Positions 11,336 to 23,732 are shown, numbered from the stretch's first letter. The stretch is 64,000 nucleotides of DNA from Larix kaempferi (GCA_027924585.1 BSBM01000865.1:5321001-5385000); one strand, 5' to 3'. Made by a program: numbers and translations. The notes: generated by a model not told the origin, from the sequence alone.

Positions 11336-11813
11336 TGTTCGGGTACACAAGGTACTGCCAAAGGACTGAACACCAAGAGCAACCACTTCACACAAACAGA
11401 TCACAGATCAACACACCGATGTTTTGACGTGGTTTAAACCCTCTTGAGGGAAACACTCCACGGCCCCCGGCCAAATAGCTTCTACGGGACAATTTATTAT
11501 GCAAAGAAAGAAAGTTACAAATGAGCTTCTCATAATCGATCAACTAAACAATGACCCTCCATGCTCTTTAAATAGAGATCATGGACCAATCAAGTGTTAA
11601 GCCACGGATCAAGGTTAGGTTTGATCTAAGAGAAGTTGAGCCGTCGGATCACTCTATGTCGGGAACATATCGTGACCGTCGGATTAAGTATTTACAAATG
11701 CATACTAATGCATACTAAAGAAACACACTATCCCTAACGGATATATTACACAAGTTGATCTCAACTAACTCCTAAGTGTCTAAATATCCTAACACCATTC
11801 TCAAAACCCAACA
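11336..11813 (-). repeat. 5' LTR of copia element #1
   Basis: On the minus strand this begins TGTTGGGTTTTGAG and ends CCGAACA, the TG...CA ends expected of an LTR, directly followed by a primer binding site. Length about 478 bp, ordinary for plant copia. The matching 3' LTR is outside the window, so the boundary at 11813 rests on the TG dinucleotide and on the change to unrelated sequence; the target duplication cannot be tested here. Confidence 0.8.
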
Positions 11814-11939
11814 TTTCTATTTGGTATATGCTCAGTCTGATTATTTTTATACAATCACACTCTTACGACGAGCTTATTAGAGTTGTTTCCCATTAAGGAA
11901 AATTTACCGAACCACATGTCTATATGCTATACAATATGG

Positions 11940-13470
11940 CGCAACAGTACCTTCCAACACCTTAAGTATGGGTGGCCCCTCAAACACCTCCAAATCCTCT
12001 ATGTGGACAAATTACATATGGACCATATAGTCCTACATTCCCCAATACATGCCTGACTCAACTTTCTCCACCACCATTACCTCCAATGGTGCCACAAGCC
12101 CCTACATCCATAAATTATGGAGCACCCAACCCGTATCTTCCTACACCCATTTATAAACCATATTTTATGTTCCCTGGTCCACCTAGTACTAACCCCATGA
12201 CCCATTGTGGGGTTAATCTAGTCTATCCTTCTCCCGCAAAACAAAATCAACAATTTGAACAATTGAACATGGCCAATCCTCCTTATCCACAAAATTAGAG
12301 GAATAATAATGGAAAGAATAGGAACAACTAGCAACAAGGGTAAGGGTAAATCCATCTCCCTAATAAAACTAGAACACGAGAAACTAGAATGAAGAGACCA
12401 ATAATCTTCGCGATCATGGAAAGAATCCCGAACTTAGAACAAACTTCCCTTGTGCCATATGTGGAGAATAAAAACATTACATGTATCATTTCCCATTGAT
12501 ACCAGAGTGTCAATAGTTGATTGAGGCCAAGAATAAGGTTGGTTTCAACCCACCTCAACCAATAAATGCACCACAACCACAACAAGATGTCTTGCAACAA
12601 CCCTTCCTGAACCAGGGATCTATTTTTCATCACCATGAAACTCACCCCCTAGGAGATGGAACCTTCCAAAACATATACATGAATATGGCCAAAGTCAATC
12701 TTCAGACCCATAAAAAAGGTTGTAGAACTCCTAAGCGTATGAAAAGGTAGGATGTAACTTCTACCAAAGAAGGCCTTTGTAGATACCATGTCCAAATAAT
12801 GACCAGATCCCTTGGATCCCAAATACACCACTCCAACGAAGTGCCCATAATTCCCATATGAAGTTTATCATAATTACAACATCAGAGATGATTTGTCCCA
12901 ATCCCCCACTGCCATGTCAAATTTAGAAATTCTTTAGTATTTCCCTTCCCAAAAGAAGGAACTACTTTTTTTTAGGTACAATTGATCCATCTAATTTGCA
13001 CTTAATCAACTTCAAGCTCGAAAATGGCGAACCACACTTACTATCATTAGCCAATTTCCAAATTCCAGTCACTATGAAGAACATGAACAATCATCAATGC
13101 ATAGTCCATGAAGGAGCATTTGCTTATTTGATGTCACCAGACTTGGTCCCCTCATCTATCAACTTTCGTGCATATGATGGTAGGCCATCAAAACCATAGG
13201 GTCATACCATAATGTCCCCATTGAATTGGGAGGTAAAATGGAGTACAGTACTCCTGGATATCAAAGTAGTCAATTCTCAACTCGATTACAACTTGCTTAT
13301 GGGATGTAGCTACATGTATGCCATGAAGGGGTTGGCCTCATCAGTTTTCTGCATCATCATGTTTCTCCACAACGGGAAAATAGTCACCCTCAACCAACTC
13401 ACATACTACAAGAATCATCCTAATTCAAACCTTGATAACATCCATCTCACCATAGGATCATAAAACCATT
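11940..13470 (+). pseudogene. Ty3/gypsy gag-protease relic
   Basis: A proline-rich stretch (11972-12298) is followed by a decayed zinc knuckle near 12450-12490 (CAIC..H....F, the last cysteine replaced and a stop inside). Then come LIEAKNKVGFNPPQP and, at 12996-13460, a retropepsin-like domain. The active-site turn reads IVHEGAFAYLMS where the plant gypsy family usually has DEG, so the catalytic aspartate is lost. Downstream LDYNLLMGCSYMYAMKG and HNGKIVTLNQLTYY match the conserved end of that protease region as I know it. Stops at about 13196-13198 and elsewhere, with frame changes, make it a dead fragment. No reverse transcriptase was found beyond it. Confidence 0.7.
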
Positions 13471-15630
13471 CATCATATGCAGATATCAGTACTGGCATCT
13501 ACAAATATTTCACGTTGCTGGGAGCATACTCTAGACCTCCACTAGTTATCCTAGGCTCCACAAATGGCATCATTTGAACTATATTCACATCTAAATACAA
13601 GACACATGCTATCTCTACACCAACATATGGACCATAAAAGAATCACCATACTGAAGAAGTAAGCATCCCCTCATATCCTTTAGTACCGCTAGTGGTTCAA
13701 ATCCCATTCTTGTTTCCCCCCTTGGGAATGTAAGGAACTCTAGTTATTGCTATAGTCACATTTCCCAGGATCATTTTGGTAATACGAGTTTGGTATTTAA
13801 CACCACCATATCTGGAAATAGTACCAAAGCCATACACCCATTTCAATTTCACTCTGGTTGCACCTATAGGTGCACAATCTATAGCAATCACAGGACCCGT
13901 ACCACTTTTGACAATGCCATTACTAGTCACATGCAATCCCAACACTAGGGGCATCAAGAAGCCAAAGTTGAAAGCCCTAGTCATGCTAAGAAACCCCCCT
14001 ACCCCAAAACTCAATCAACCATGTGTTTTGTGTAGTAAAAAAGTAACACAATGAACCTTTTCCCAACATTGTCAGAGCTTAGGAACTCCCTAATCAATCC
14101 TATAAGTGCTACCTACTCAACCACCTCTTCAATAAGGACCATATAGCAACGTCTTCAGTAGTTAACCCCAAACCAAAGAACTAAATATTGCACATGAATC
14201 ATGCATGAGGAATTTGTTCTTAGCTTGGTCATTACACATATCATTATCTTGAACTCCATCAATTTCAGGACACGCTAGAAATAATTCATCTCATACACCC
14301 CATTGTTGATAGACCTCAAATAGCCTCTCAAGAGACCTCTTCTATCAACTTCATCACCACATGTAAGCTGAACGAGAATCACGAAGAGTGCTCATCATGT
14401 GGGAATCATACTAACATTATTCTAGATGAAGTGGCCACACTTCCACCTAACCACACTTTTTATCCCCCAAGCATAGCACATACACTAATTTGATCGCATA
14501 CTACTCATCCGCATCGATCGGGATGTTAAGTGACAACTCATTTCAGTGCCTCATTTTATGTGTATAAGGAGCCATCCACTGAGAAAAAATGCAGTTACAA
14601 GACAACCCTACTCCTCCCTCGACATACCCACCATATTTGCATAAGGAAGAGATATTACCTCCCACAAACAACACAACTAGACACATTGATATCCTTTATA
14701 TATCATCGTCACATTTCCTATCTACTCATGATGAATTTTCATCTTTACCATCAGAGGAATCCCTCGACTCATTTCTTATGCTCACCCCTCTTGTAGTAGA
14801 TGGGATGGACCCTACTCATGTGAACAAAACCCCATTCTCAACATATGTGTTGATAGATCCCAAAGGAGTTCTTTTAATAATCCCTTTCAATGGGTTGTAT
14901 ATGAATAAATTCTTCACATAAGTCCAAGAAATTTTCCTTAGATTCTTGTCAATTATTTCTACATTGAAAAAATTCTTATCATAATCATTATTATGTTTTG
15001 GTATTTGTGTCATATATGCAATATTTTCGCAAGAAAGCAAGTTCCACATCTTCCAAATGGTGCATATACTTCACTCATTAGTATATCATCTCGACCTTTA
15101 ATATAAGCAATGTATCCCCTTGGTTTACATTGCACTTATCTAGTAATCCAATCAATACCCCTAAGGAACCATTCTCTAGTAAAGACTCATCACCAATGTC
15201 ATTATTAGGAGATAGCATGTTTCCCAATGTGTGTGCACACTAGTACAACCACTTCACACTTTAGAACCCATTATGTTGAACCATGAAGTATGTGGATTCT
15301 GATAAATCACCAATTTTTCCAAGTTGAAATCACATATAATCACCTTGCATTCTTCCAATCACATCTCATCCCCCTCATGATAAATATACCATTTGATTTT
15401 CTCTTCATATCATCAACCCCAAGAAGACAATAAAGGGTCACCACCCTATGAATACACCAATATCATTCAATTATTCCTATAAAAAATATCTGCATGGAAT
15501 TTATTCATTGGGTACCCATCTTCTTGTCTGTACAAAATAACCACATAATTATTTTTGTATAAATTTTTCCTCAAATCGCTCAAAACCTTGGGAACCCCAT
15601 CATATAATTCCTTTGGTAGCACCCCCTTGT
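13471..15630. other. Unassigned sequence between gypsy relic and copia element #2
   Basis: Stops are frequent in every frame. A 110-codon plus-strand frame at 14589-14921 and a 92-codon frame at 13776-14054 may be remnants of the segment between protease and reverse transcriptase of the same gypsy relic, but no motif supports this. Nothing else recognisable was seen. Confidence 0.4.
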
Positions 15631-15857
15631 TGGAATAAATTAAGTCTTCCTACCATTTATTTATTTACATGGGATACAATAATTAATCATTTAGTGGTTA
15701 ATTCCATGTAATAAATTAGGAAATTGCCATTGTGTGGACCACAAGGAAACATGGGAGGATAAGAATACTTCCAAGGTGTGATCTACAAGTCATCTAGGCC
15801 ACTTGGGTGCTTTTCTAATTGATTTTAGACCAGAATTAGAAGGAAGGGCGCATTTCA
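15631..15857 (+). repeat. 5' LTR fragment of copia element #2
   Basis: Begins TGGAATAAATTAAGTC and aligns to 48655-48880 with few differences. Similarity stops at 15857, where in-frame gag coding begins. Because the leader is missing here, this is the 5' part of the LTR fused to gag by deletion. Confidence 0.8.
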
Positions 15858-16187
15858 TCTTGATGGCCTCACTTCACCCAATGAAGTATGGCTGAAACTT
15901 AAAGAACTATTTGGTAAAACCGATGAATTGAGAGGCCACCAATTGGATAACGAGCTAGTCTCTTTGAGTCCGCAAAATTTTGATAATCTACAAGACTTCT
16001 TCTCCAAATTCAAGTCTCTTGTATTGCAGCTGAATCAATGTGGAATAGACAAGAAAGATGAGCAATTAGTTTTGGCCATTCTCTCCAAGCTTGGCCCCGA
16101 CTATTCAATTTTTGTTTCCACTTTCCATTCCAGCCGGAAAGCAATTAAAAATTGGAAGAGCCCATCACTTTCAGAATTCATGGAGTT
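15852..16187 (+). pseudogene. Copia #2 gag, middle part
   Basis: An open frame that would encode the central part of Gag, with GLTSPNEVWLKLKELFGK, RGHQLDNELVSLSPQN and SIFVSTFHSS, closely resembling gag of copia #1. The N-terminal Gag is missing because of the deletion joining LTR to gag at about 15857. The frame is cut at 16187 by the giant-LTR element and resumes in the same frame at 44981 with KSLTQEQDKLVLMG. Confidence 0.88.
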
Positions 16188-16969
16188 TGTTAACACCAAA
16201 ACTGACCCCCAAGGCTGAAAGAGGGTAATCTTGGGTAACCACTAACCAATCTTTGGTTTACGCTTCTGATCAAACGTAAACAGAGAGGGCTCTCTCTATA
16301 AATTCACAGAATACCGGAAATCTTCAAAGGTGTCAATCAGTGAAAACATACACCAGCATTCAACATTAAGGATATTCAATTACGATAACGCACAGAAAAT
16401 CAAATTTATGTTTGTGGTACAAAGAACGATTTAAGAGTTATTTGGTTGAAAATGCATGGATTTCATTTGGGGCAATGGAGTCACATTTAACTGGTTCCGC
16501 AAATGTTATTCACAAAGATTTAGCGAACGCATTCACAAGGGAAAGGTAGCAAGCAACTAATAGTCAAAGAGCTTTAATTTGTGGAACAGAAGAGAGAAGA
16601 AACAGTCCATCAATGTAAGACATCTACCAAGGATGAATCCTACATCAACTTTAGCAGAATATATTTGGTGAAACACTTGGAATAAGCTAAGCAGAGCATA
16701 ATCTCTATGAATTCTACTTAACTTTTACCCTGATCCAAGCATGAAGGAGATATCACAAAATGGAATAACAAAAGATAGAAACACATTTACACATGGGAAA
16801 AGAAAGGTATAAACTACCAGACCGATTACACAGGAATCCTTATAAAAAACGCAGGAATCAAGCTCTACAAATTCTATTAAATAGCTCCAAGAAAATGTAT
16901 TACAAACTGATCATCTAAACAAAAATACTTTCTCATAAGATTTTTCGACCCTCGTGTCTCTGATTACAA

Positions 16970-16980
16970 CTATATATATA
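16970..16980 (-). promoter_or_regulatory. Second TATA-like box in LTR A
   Basis: Minus strand TATATATATAG, the same relative position as in LTRs B and C (about 790 bases from the LTR end). Confidence 0.45.
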
Positions 16981-17278
16981 GGTGGCCTTGAGCTCTAGAC
17001 TCGGCTCCTTCTCAACATAAATTAGTTGCAACCAATTGACACCTATCTAACAGCCAAAACGAACATCGTTTGCTGTTGCTATCCTTAAACAAATATCTAC
17101 GGGACATATTTTAACTGCCATTTATAATTACATATCCGCCTCTCTACACAGTCCAACTATTTTAAACAAAAGTAAAAAAATACAAATATGTAGTTGCTGT
17201 CAGCCGGATTGCTTTCATGAGCTCTTCAATTCTTGGATACATATACGCTAGATGCTTTTCTGTTTCCCCTGCACCATT

Positions 17279-18550
17279 TTACGCTACTAGTTTTAACTTC
17301 GCTTTTTCATATTTCTCGACTAGCTTCCAGTGTTTGGGTGAAGGTAAATCTTGAGAAGCGAGCTCTTTGAGTAATATTCTCAATTCAGTGTGCTCAGTAT
17401 ATCAATAACCCTCGTGAAGAGTTCTAGCCTCTCTGAAAGATGCTGCTAGTTCAAAATCACCCTTTAGTGGATCAACTAATGCGCCACCTGTCAAAAGAGC
17501 ATCACTACCGAGGATACCATCTTCACTCACTCTGCGGTCCCACAACTTAGCTCTGTATTCGGATTTCGTGAGCATGGTTCCATCTTCATCCCAAAAGGGA
17601 GGCAGCCCATTTATGAACAAAGGATCGCAGACTTCTCTAAAGAGTCGCGCCTGGGTTGATATGATATCAATTCCTGACTGAACAACCTGGACCTACTGGT
17701 GTTTATTAATCACCTTCTTAGCTATTAAGATTATTGACACTCTGTCCTGGACATCTAAATCTGCATTTTGCTCATCTGATAGACCACCTAGAAATTCAAC
17801 TGCATTCTGTGCATGTTCCAGAGGCTTTTTGTTCAACCTTGCTTTCGCCACTCTCACACCCTGTTGAGCCAATTTGAGTACCACTCCTTTATCCAATATA
17901 AAATTTAGATATGGCCTTAGATCATCAGCCTGTTTTATGATGTCATCCCATATGATTCTCCTAGCCTCCAGTAGCACCTTCTACCCTATTGCGTGTTCCT
18001 TCAAGTTATCAAGTTCAGATTGTGCACCCTGGTACTTGGTTTCCCAAGCCTCCCTTTGTTTTTCTACAGCATCTTTCAAAGCTCTCAAATTGACAACCTG
18101 TTTCTCTAATCCGACCAGTCCAGCATCTTCCAGGCTAGCCTCAGCTATCTGACTTACCAAGGAAAAGTGCCCAGCTGGAACAGAGGTAGAGGCCTCTTGT
18201 CCTACTTCTCCTTCCCTTGTCTTCATCTTCCTCTCTAGCTCCTCAAACCGGGCCTTCCATGAGTCTGCACCAGTCTCTATAAAAGCTATATCAAACATCA
18301 TTTTATTTTCCCTTTCCTCAAGCTCCACCAGCTTTGCCTTACAGTCTAACAACTCTCCTTTCAATTTCTCTTTATCCTCTTCCAGCTCCACTATTTCAGA
18401 ACTACTTTCCAACTGAGTGGCAGGGATTTTCAATTGCTTTTTTAATGTCAATATCTGTTGGTCCTTCCCATTTAGCAATTCCTGCATGCTTTTCTTTCTG
18501 TCCTCCTTAGTCTCATTTTCCAGCAGTTGTGTTTGGTGCTTCTTTACCTA
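17279..18550 (-). pseudogene. LTR-encoded ORF, copy A: C-terminal 40% only
   Basis: Same protein as the copy at 20308-23558, beginning within its coiled coil (VELEEDKEKLKGELL). It passes through WDDIIKQADDLRPYLNF and FINGLPPFWDEDGTML to a stop at 17279-17281. It is broken by stops near 17978-17980, 17690-17692 and 17399-17401 (TGATATACTG region). Lacking N-terminus and promoter, it can have no function of its own; its value is as a third copy for comparison. Confidence 0.8.
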
Positions 18551-19226
18551 CAAGGCTAGCTATGGATCTTGTATGTTTTAGAAGAAAGAATGGGATCATC
18601 TCTAGGGTTTGAAGTAGGATATACATCTGCAAGATCTAGAGAAGGATATACAAAAGAGAGTCTCTCATAACCTAGAGCTCTTCGGTGAAACAAAATTTTC
18701 TTTATATATACATAGATGTAAAAGGAGTTTGATACAGAAGAACAAGATTTCTTTGAAGGGACTGATGCTTTAATACCTGAACCTTGATTCGTCCATTTTT
18801 AAGGCGGTTGAGCTCATTCACCAGTGGAGTCTGCAACTTGAATTGAATCTTGAGTGGAGTCGCCAGGTGAATGGTACAACCTGCTCATTGTCTGATTGTT
18901 GTTCACCATCAACATTCAGATCTGCCCCTTTGTCGTTCTCCCAGGGATGATGAAACCTCTCGTATGAATCTTTCTTAGGGCCAGGATGACTTTAGAACTT
19001 CCTTAGTAGTATATTTCAGCGTACTGATCTTTCTCCAGTGGAGTCCTCTTGAATTGTCTGGTCTCAATAGGAGGAGTCGCCAGGGAAAAAGTCTTAAACC
19101 TTCTTGAAAAATGCGGAGATCTCTGTTTGCCCACAAGGATTTCTCTATTCTTTGAAATTTCGGACAGGTATGTCATTCTTCCAGGGCTCGATAAACAACT
19201 CACATTCCCCAGCAATGGCACCAATT
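18551..19226 (-). other. Second copy of primer site and leader of the giant-LTR element
   Basis: Matches 26683-27358 closely (shared words such as TATGTTTTAGAAGAAAG and TTTCTTTGAAGGGACTGA). It starts with the primer site (19226-19209) next to LTR B and is cut at 18551 before gag. No coding sequence was seen. Its presence downstream of LTR B shows that a second internal region once followed. Confidence 0.85.
19209..19226 (-). promoter_or_regulatory. Primer binding site (tRNA-Asp type), copy next to LTR B
   Basis: Minus strand reads AATTGGTGCCATTGCTGG just after the LTR end. TGGTGCCATTGC differs by two bases from the common plant gypsy site TGGCGCCGTTGC, complementary to the 3' end of tRNA-Asp(GTC). 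Confidence 0.8.
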
Positions 19227-20000
19227 TGTTAACACCAAAACTAACCCCCAAGGCTGAAAGAGGGTAACCTCGGGTAACCACTAACCAATCTTTGGTTTAC
19301 GCTTCTGATCAAACATAAACAGAGAGGGCTCTATCTATAAATTCACATAATACCAGAAATCTTCAAAGGTGTCAATCAGCGAAAACATACACCAGCATTC
19401 AACATTAAGGATATTCAATTACAATAACGCACAGAAGATCAGATTTCTGTTTGTGGGACAAAGAATGATTTAAGATCTATTTGGTTGAAAACGCATGGAT
19501 TTCATTTGGGGCGATGGAGTCACATTTAACTGGTTCTGCAAACATTATTCACAAAGATTTAGCGAACGCATTCACAAGGGAAAGGTAGCAATCAGCTGAT
19601 AGTCAAAGAGCTTTAATTTGTGGAACAGAAGAGAGAAGAAACAGTCCATCAATGTAAGGCATCTAACAAGGATGAATCCTACATCAACTTTAGCAAAATA
19701 TATTTGGTGAAACACTTGGAATAAGCTAAGCAGAGCATAATATCTATGAATTCTACTTAACTGTTACCCTGATCCAAGAATGAAGGAGATATCATAGAAT
19801 GGAATAACAAAAGATAGAAACACATTTTCACATGGGAAAAGAAAGGTACAGACTACCAGATAGATTACACAAGAATCGTTATAAAAAACGCAGGCATCAA
19901 GCTCTGCAAATTCTATTAAACAGCTCCAAGAAAATGTATTACAAACTGATCATCAAAACACAAATACTCTCATAATATTTGTCAAACTCTGATTACAACT

Positions 20001-20010
20001 GTATATATAG
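20001..20010 (-). promoter_or_regulatory. Second TATA-like box in LTR B, ~780 bp from LTR end
   Basis: Minus strand CTATATATAC; the equivalents are CTATATATATA in LTR A (16980-16970) and in LTR C (28152-28141), each 783-793 bases from the LTR end. It could be the start site of the genomic RNA, which would place the ORF inside U3. Confidence 0.5.
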
Positions 20011-20307
20011 GTGGCCTTGAGATCTAGACTCGGATCCTTCTCAACAGAAATTAGTTGCAACCAATTGACACCTATCTAACAGCCAAAATGAACATCGTTT
20101 GTGGTTGCTATCCTTAAACAAATATCTACGGGACAGATTTTAACCGCCATTTATAATTACATATCCACCTCTCTACACAGTCCAACTATTTTAAACAAAA
20201 GTACAAAAATACAAAGATGTAGCTACTGCCAGCCGGATTGCTTTCATGAGCTCTTCAATTCCTAGATAAATATATGCTAGATGCTTTTTTATTTCCCATG
20301 CACCATT

Positions 20308-23300
20308 TCATGCTACCAGTTTTAACTTCGCTTTCCCATATTTCTCGACCAGCTTCCAGTGTTCGGGTGAAGGTAAATCTTGAGAAGCGAACTCTTTGAG
20401 TAATATTCTCAGTTCAGTGTGCTCAGTATATGAATAACCCTCGTGAAGATTTCTAGCCTCTCTAAAAGCTACTGCCAATTAAAAATCACCCCTCAGTGCA
20501 TCAACTACTGCGCCACCTGTCAAAGGAGCATCACTACCAAGGATACCATCTTCAGTCACTCTGCGGTCCCACAACTTAGCTTAGTATTCGACTTTCGTGA
20601 GCATGGTTCCATCTTCATCCCAAAAGGGAGGAAGCCCATTTACGAACAAAGGATCGCAGACTTCTCTAAAGAGTCGCGCCTGGGTTGATATGATATCAAT
20701 TCCTAACTGAACAACCTGGACCTACTGGTGTTTATTAATCACCTTCTTAGCTATTAAGATTATTGACACTCTGTCCTGGACGTCTAAACCTGTAGTTTTC
20801 TCATCTGATAGACCACCTAGAAATTCAACTGCATTCTGTGCAAGTTCCAGAGGTTTTTTGTTCAACCTTTCTTTTACCACTATCACACCCTATTGAGCCA
20901 ATTTTACTACCACTCCTTTATCCAATATAAATTTAGATATGGCCTTAGATCATCAGCCTGTTTTATGATGTCATCCCATATGATTCTCCTAGCGTCCAGT
21001 AGCACCTTCTGCCCTATTACATGTTCCTTCAAGTTATCAAGTTCAGACTATGCACCCTGGTACTTGGTTTCCCAATCCTCCCTTTGTTTTTCTGCAGCAT
21101 CTTTCAAAACTCTCAAATTGACAACCTATTTCTCTAAACTGACCAGTCCATCATCTTCCAGGCTGGCCTCAGCTATCTAACTTACCAAGGAAAAGTCCCC
21201 AGCTACAACAGAGGTAGAGGCCTCTTGTCCCACTGCTCCTTCCCTTGTCTTCATATTCCTCTCTCGCTCCTCAAACCGGGCCTTCCATGAGTCTGCACCA
21301 GTCTCTATAAAAGCTATATCAAACTTCATTTTCTTTTCCCTTTCCTCAAGCTCCACCAGCTTTGCCTTACAGTCTAACAACTCTCCTTTCAATTTCTCTT
21401 TCTCCTCTTCCAGCTCCACTATTTCAGAACTACTTGCCAACTGAGTAGCGTGGATTTTCAAATGTTTTTTTAATGTCAAGATCTCTTTGTCCTTCCCATT
21501 TAGCAATTCTTGGATGTTTTTCTTTCTGTCCTCCTCAGTCTCATTTTCCAGCAGTTGCGTTTGGTGCTTCTTTACCTGCATTCTCAGGGACTTGTTGTCT
21601 GCTTTCTCGAGCGCCAATTGCTTCTAGATCTTGGACTTAAAGGTCTTCACTTTAGACAGCTCTATCAAAACCTTCAACAACCTATTGTAGATGACTTCCC
21701 TTGTCTCTTTGTGCAAATTAATGATATCAGGGATAGGGATGTCCTCTAGATTTAGTTTCACCTTTGTATCTTTTCTCTTTGTAGCCATGGCCAGGTTCAA
21801 TGTGTTCTGGGCCAAATTTTGGCTAGTAACTAAGGCCACGTCTTTCTTGCCCATTTTCCTTACTTCAGAATATAATTTGGCTTCTGCTGCTATGTTGTCA
21901 TCATTTTCATCATAACCTTCCAACAGCTGGTTCCTAGTCATAACTGCTCCTGTAGGCTCTTTGGGCGGTTTTCCGAACACATGCTCCTTTACCTCATAAT
22001 GAGGCATGAGAAACTTGACCTACTTTTTGTTAGCTTTATCTTCTTGTATATTCACTACTTGCTTACCTTCTCCCTCCAGCTTTTCCCTTTTAGCAGCTCT
22101 CTCGGGATCACTATCTACATCCATAGGGATAACACCCCCCGAAGAAGTGGCCTTTTCCTGAAGAAGGAATTTCAGAGTTTGAGAGACATCTGGATCATCA
22201 ACCTCCACCGATCCTTGATCCACATATTCCAACCAATTGGCCTTCTCAGGCATTCAGAGCATGTCAACATGATCATATCCTTTTCTGCTAGCTACTCTCC
22301 TTCTTTCAGAGATTATGTGATGTGGATCATAGTTCAATGCAACTTGGGATGGGAGTCCTAGGTCTTTCGCAACCCTTTCTACTACTGAGAGGGCCATCTT
22401 GTGCTTGATCACAAAGGAACCCATGGTCCAAGGGAAAGTTATGTCAGATGACTTCTTGATATCTATGAAATGTTCTCGTTCAGTTGTCAGCTTCTTCCTT
22501 ATAAACTCCAGATGGAACAACCTAGGTATTAGAAATGCAGGGAGTACATATGGTGGATGTGAAAAACCATAGACTCTAATTATGGTTCCATGTTTTAGCA
22601 GAAACCAGTGTCCAATCCATTTTTCCATAGGGTGTTGTAGCAAGTCCTTCATCTCCGGAAGCACTCTAGGAAAACCTTTCTGAAAAAAGGCATGATACAC
22701 CCGCGCTATCAAGTCATTCATGAAAGGCATGTAATTTGAATACATTTCTTTGGTAATTTTCAGTCCAAGTATCTGCAGGCTATCTTCAACTGCCACTAGG
22801 AACATCTTCAGCAAATAAGACTGAAATCTGAATGACCTTGTCTTAGGAAAATCAATCAATTGAGAATGGATACTCTCAGCTAGGGAATCATCAAACCTCA
22901 AGCATGCTGTCTGGACAAAAGAAGAAAGGTCTGTCTGCTCTACAGGGAAGGAACTCAAGACGAACATTAAACTAACTAATGTTTCTGGAACCTCCTGTTC
23001 ACTATCCAACCCTAAAAATTGTCTTATCATGGAGATTACCCATTTGGCCTCTTCTATGAACAGAATGACCTCGTTGGGGAAAGGCGAACCTGGGAAAAAA
23101 GCATTTTGTACTAGAGCATTGTGGTAAAAACTCTGTTTGAGTTCCTTAGGGGCTAGACGAAAGTACTGAACCAGGTCTTCCATTCAGTACTCTAGGGCTT
23201 TCTGACCAAATTCATCAGGGATGAATAAGGCCTTTCTAACAATCAGGGCTTTTATTGAGCAGAGGGATTTAGTGCCAAAGGCATTTAGGATTACTTTCTG

Positions 23301-23558
23301 CTTGGCAGAATAATTTGTGGCACACCACTCAACGAATTCAGGACAGTTGGGGATCTGGGTAGTGGTGAACAGATGGAAGAAGGATTGATAAACTTTGTGG
23401 ATGTCTATCTTCCTACCCCTTATAACTTCCAACCTTTCTTTGGCCATATCCACGGAGATGTTTTCCAGTATGGTGTCGTATATGTCACCATCTCTGTCTT
23501 CCCACCGGGGACCGGTGAATGGGGATTCAGCACCAGGGGAATCTCCTACTTCTGCCAT
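20308..23558 (-). pseudogene. LTR-encoded protein of unknown function, ~1,083 codons, copy B
   Basis: No function can be assigned. The start ATG at 23558 (MAEVGDSPGAESPF) lies about 170 bases after a TATA box. Residues 1-125 include PNCPEFVEWCATNY and ALIVRKALFIPDEF. Residues 126-435 are mostly helical with LAPKELKQSFYHNAL, PETLVSLMFVLSS and IARVYHAFFQKG. Residues 436-600 are charged, with AAKREKLEGEGK as a weak nuclear-localisation candidate. Residues about 640-790 form a strong coiled coil (VELEEEKEKLKGELLD). The C-terminal part, clearest in copy C, has WDDIIKQADDLRPYL and PPFWDEDGTMLTK. In-frame stops at 23184, 22254 and 22020 are sense codons in copy C (CGA, GGA, CAG). A one-base deletion near 20931 shifts the end. 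The ancestor was thus one continuous ORF. Its N-terminal half resembles uncharacterised accessory proteins of plant retroelements, in my judgement only weakly. Confidence 0.8.
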
Positions 23559-23724
23559 TCAAACAATTTCATGAAAAACAAGAAAAGACAAAACCAACCT
23601 AGTGGTCCGACACCTGGACAATCCTCCTAGACTTCTGGTTGGTTGGTTGGCTCTACGGGATCAGGCTCCTTTGCTTTTTGATGTATCTGATACAGGTGGA
23701 ATCCAAGTCTCTGCACCACTCTGG

Positions 23725-23732
23725 CTTTTATA
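23725..23732 (-). promoter_or_regulatory. TATA box upstream of the LTR ORF (copy B)
   Basis: Minus strand TATAAAAG, about 167 bases before the ATG at 23558; the equivalent in LTR C (44348-44342) reads TATAAAA. The conserved position in both copies supports a promoter dedicated to the LTR ORF. Confidence 0.6.

Larger units (their letters stand above)
1..11813 (-). mobile_element. Ty1/copia LTR retrotransposon #1, 3' end beyond the window
   Basis: Read on the minus strand, this has a 5' LTR, an iMet-type primer site, a leader of about 1.1 kb, gag, and pol in the order protease, integrase, reverse transcriptase, RNase H. That order is diagnostic of Ty1/copia. The RNase H domain and 3' LTR lie beyond base 1. 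A second LTR element (2817-9318) splits it between the Gag zinc knuckle and the protease. Gag and pol are in the same frame across that insertion, so the element originally had one long gag-pol frame. Only three in-frame stops are seen in the whole coding part, so it is a relatively young but dead copy. Confidence 0.93.
16188..18550 (-). repeat. LTR copy A, 3' portion only, at the distal end of the giant-LTR element
   Basis: Corresponds to 19227 to about 21580 of LTR B and 27359 to about 29720 of LTR C. It ends at 16188 against the copia gag target. At about 18551 it changes abruptly to leader sequence matching 26690 onwards. At the switch, B has ctgca and the internal region has ttgca, so a four-base microhomology (tgca, now taca) probably guided the joining. 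Confidence 0.85.
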
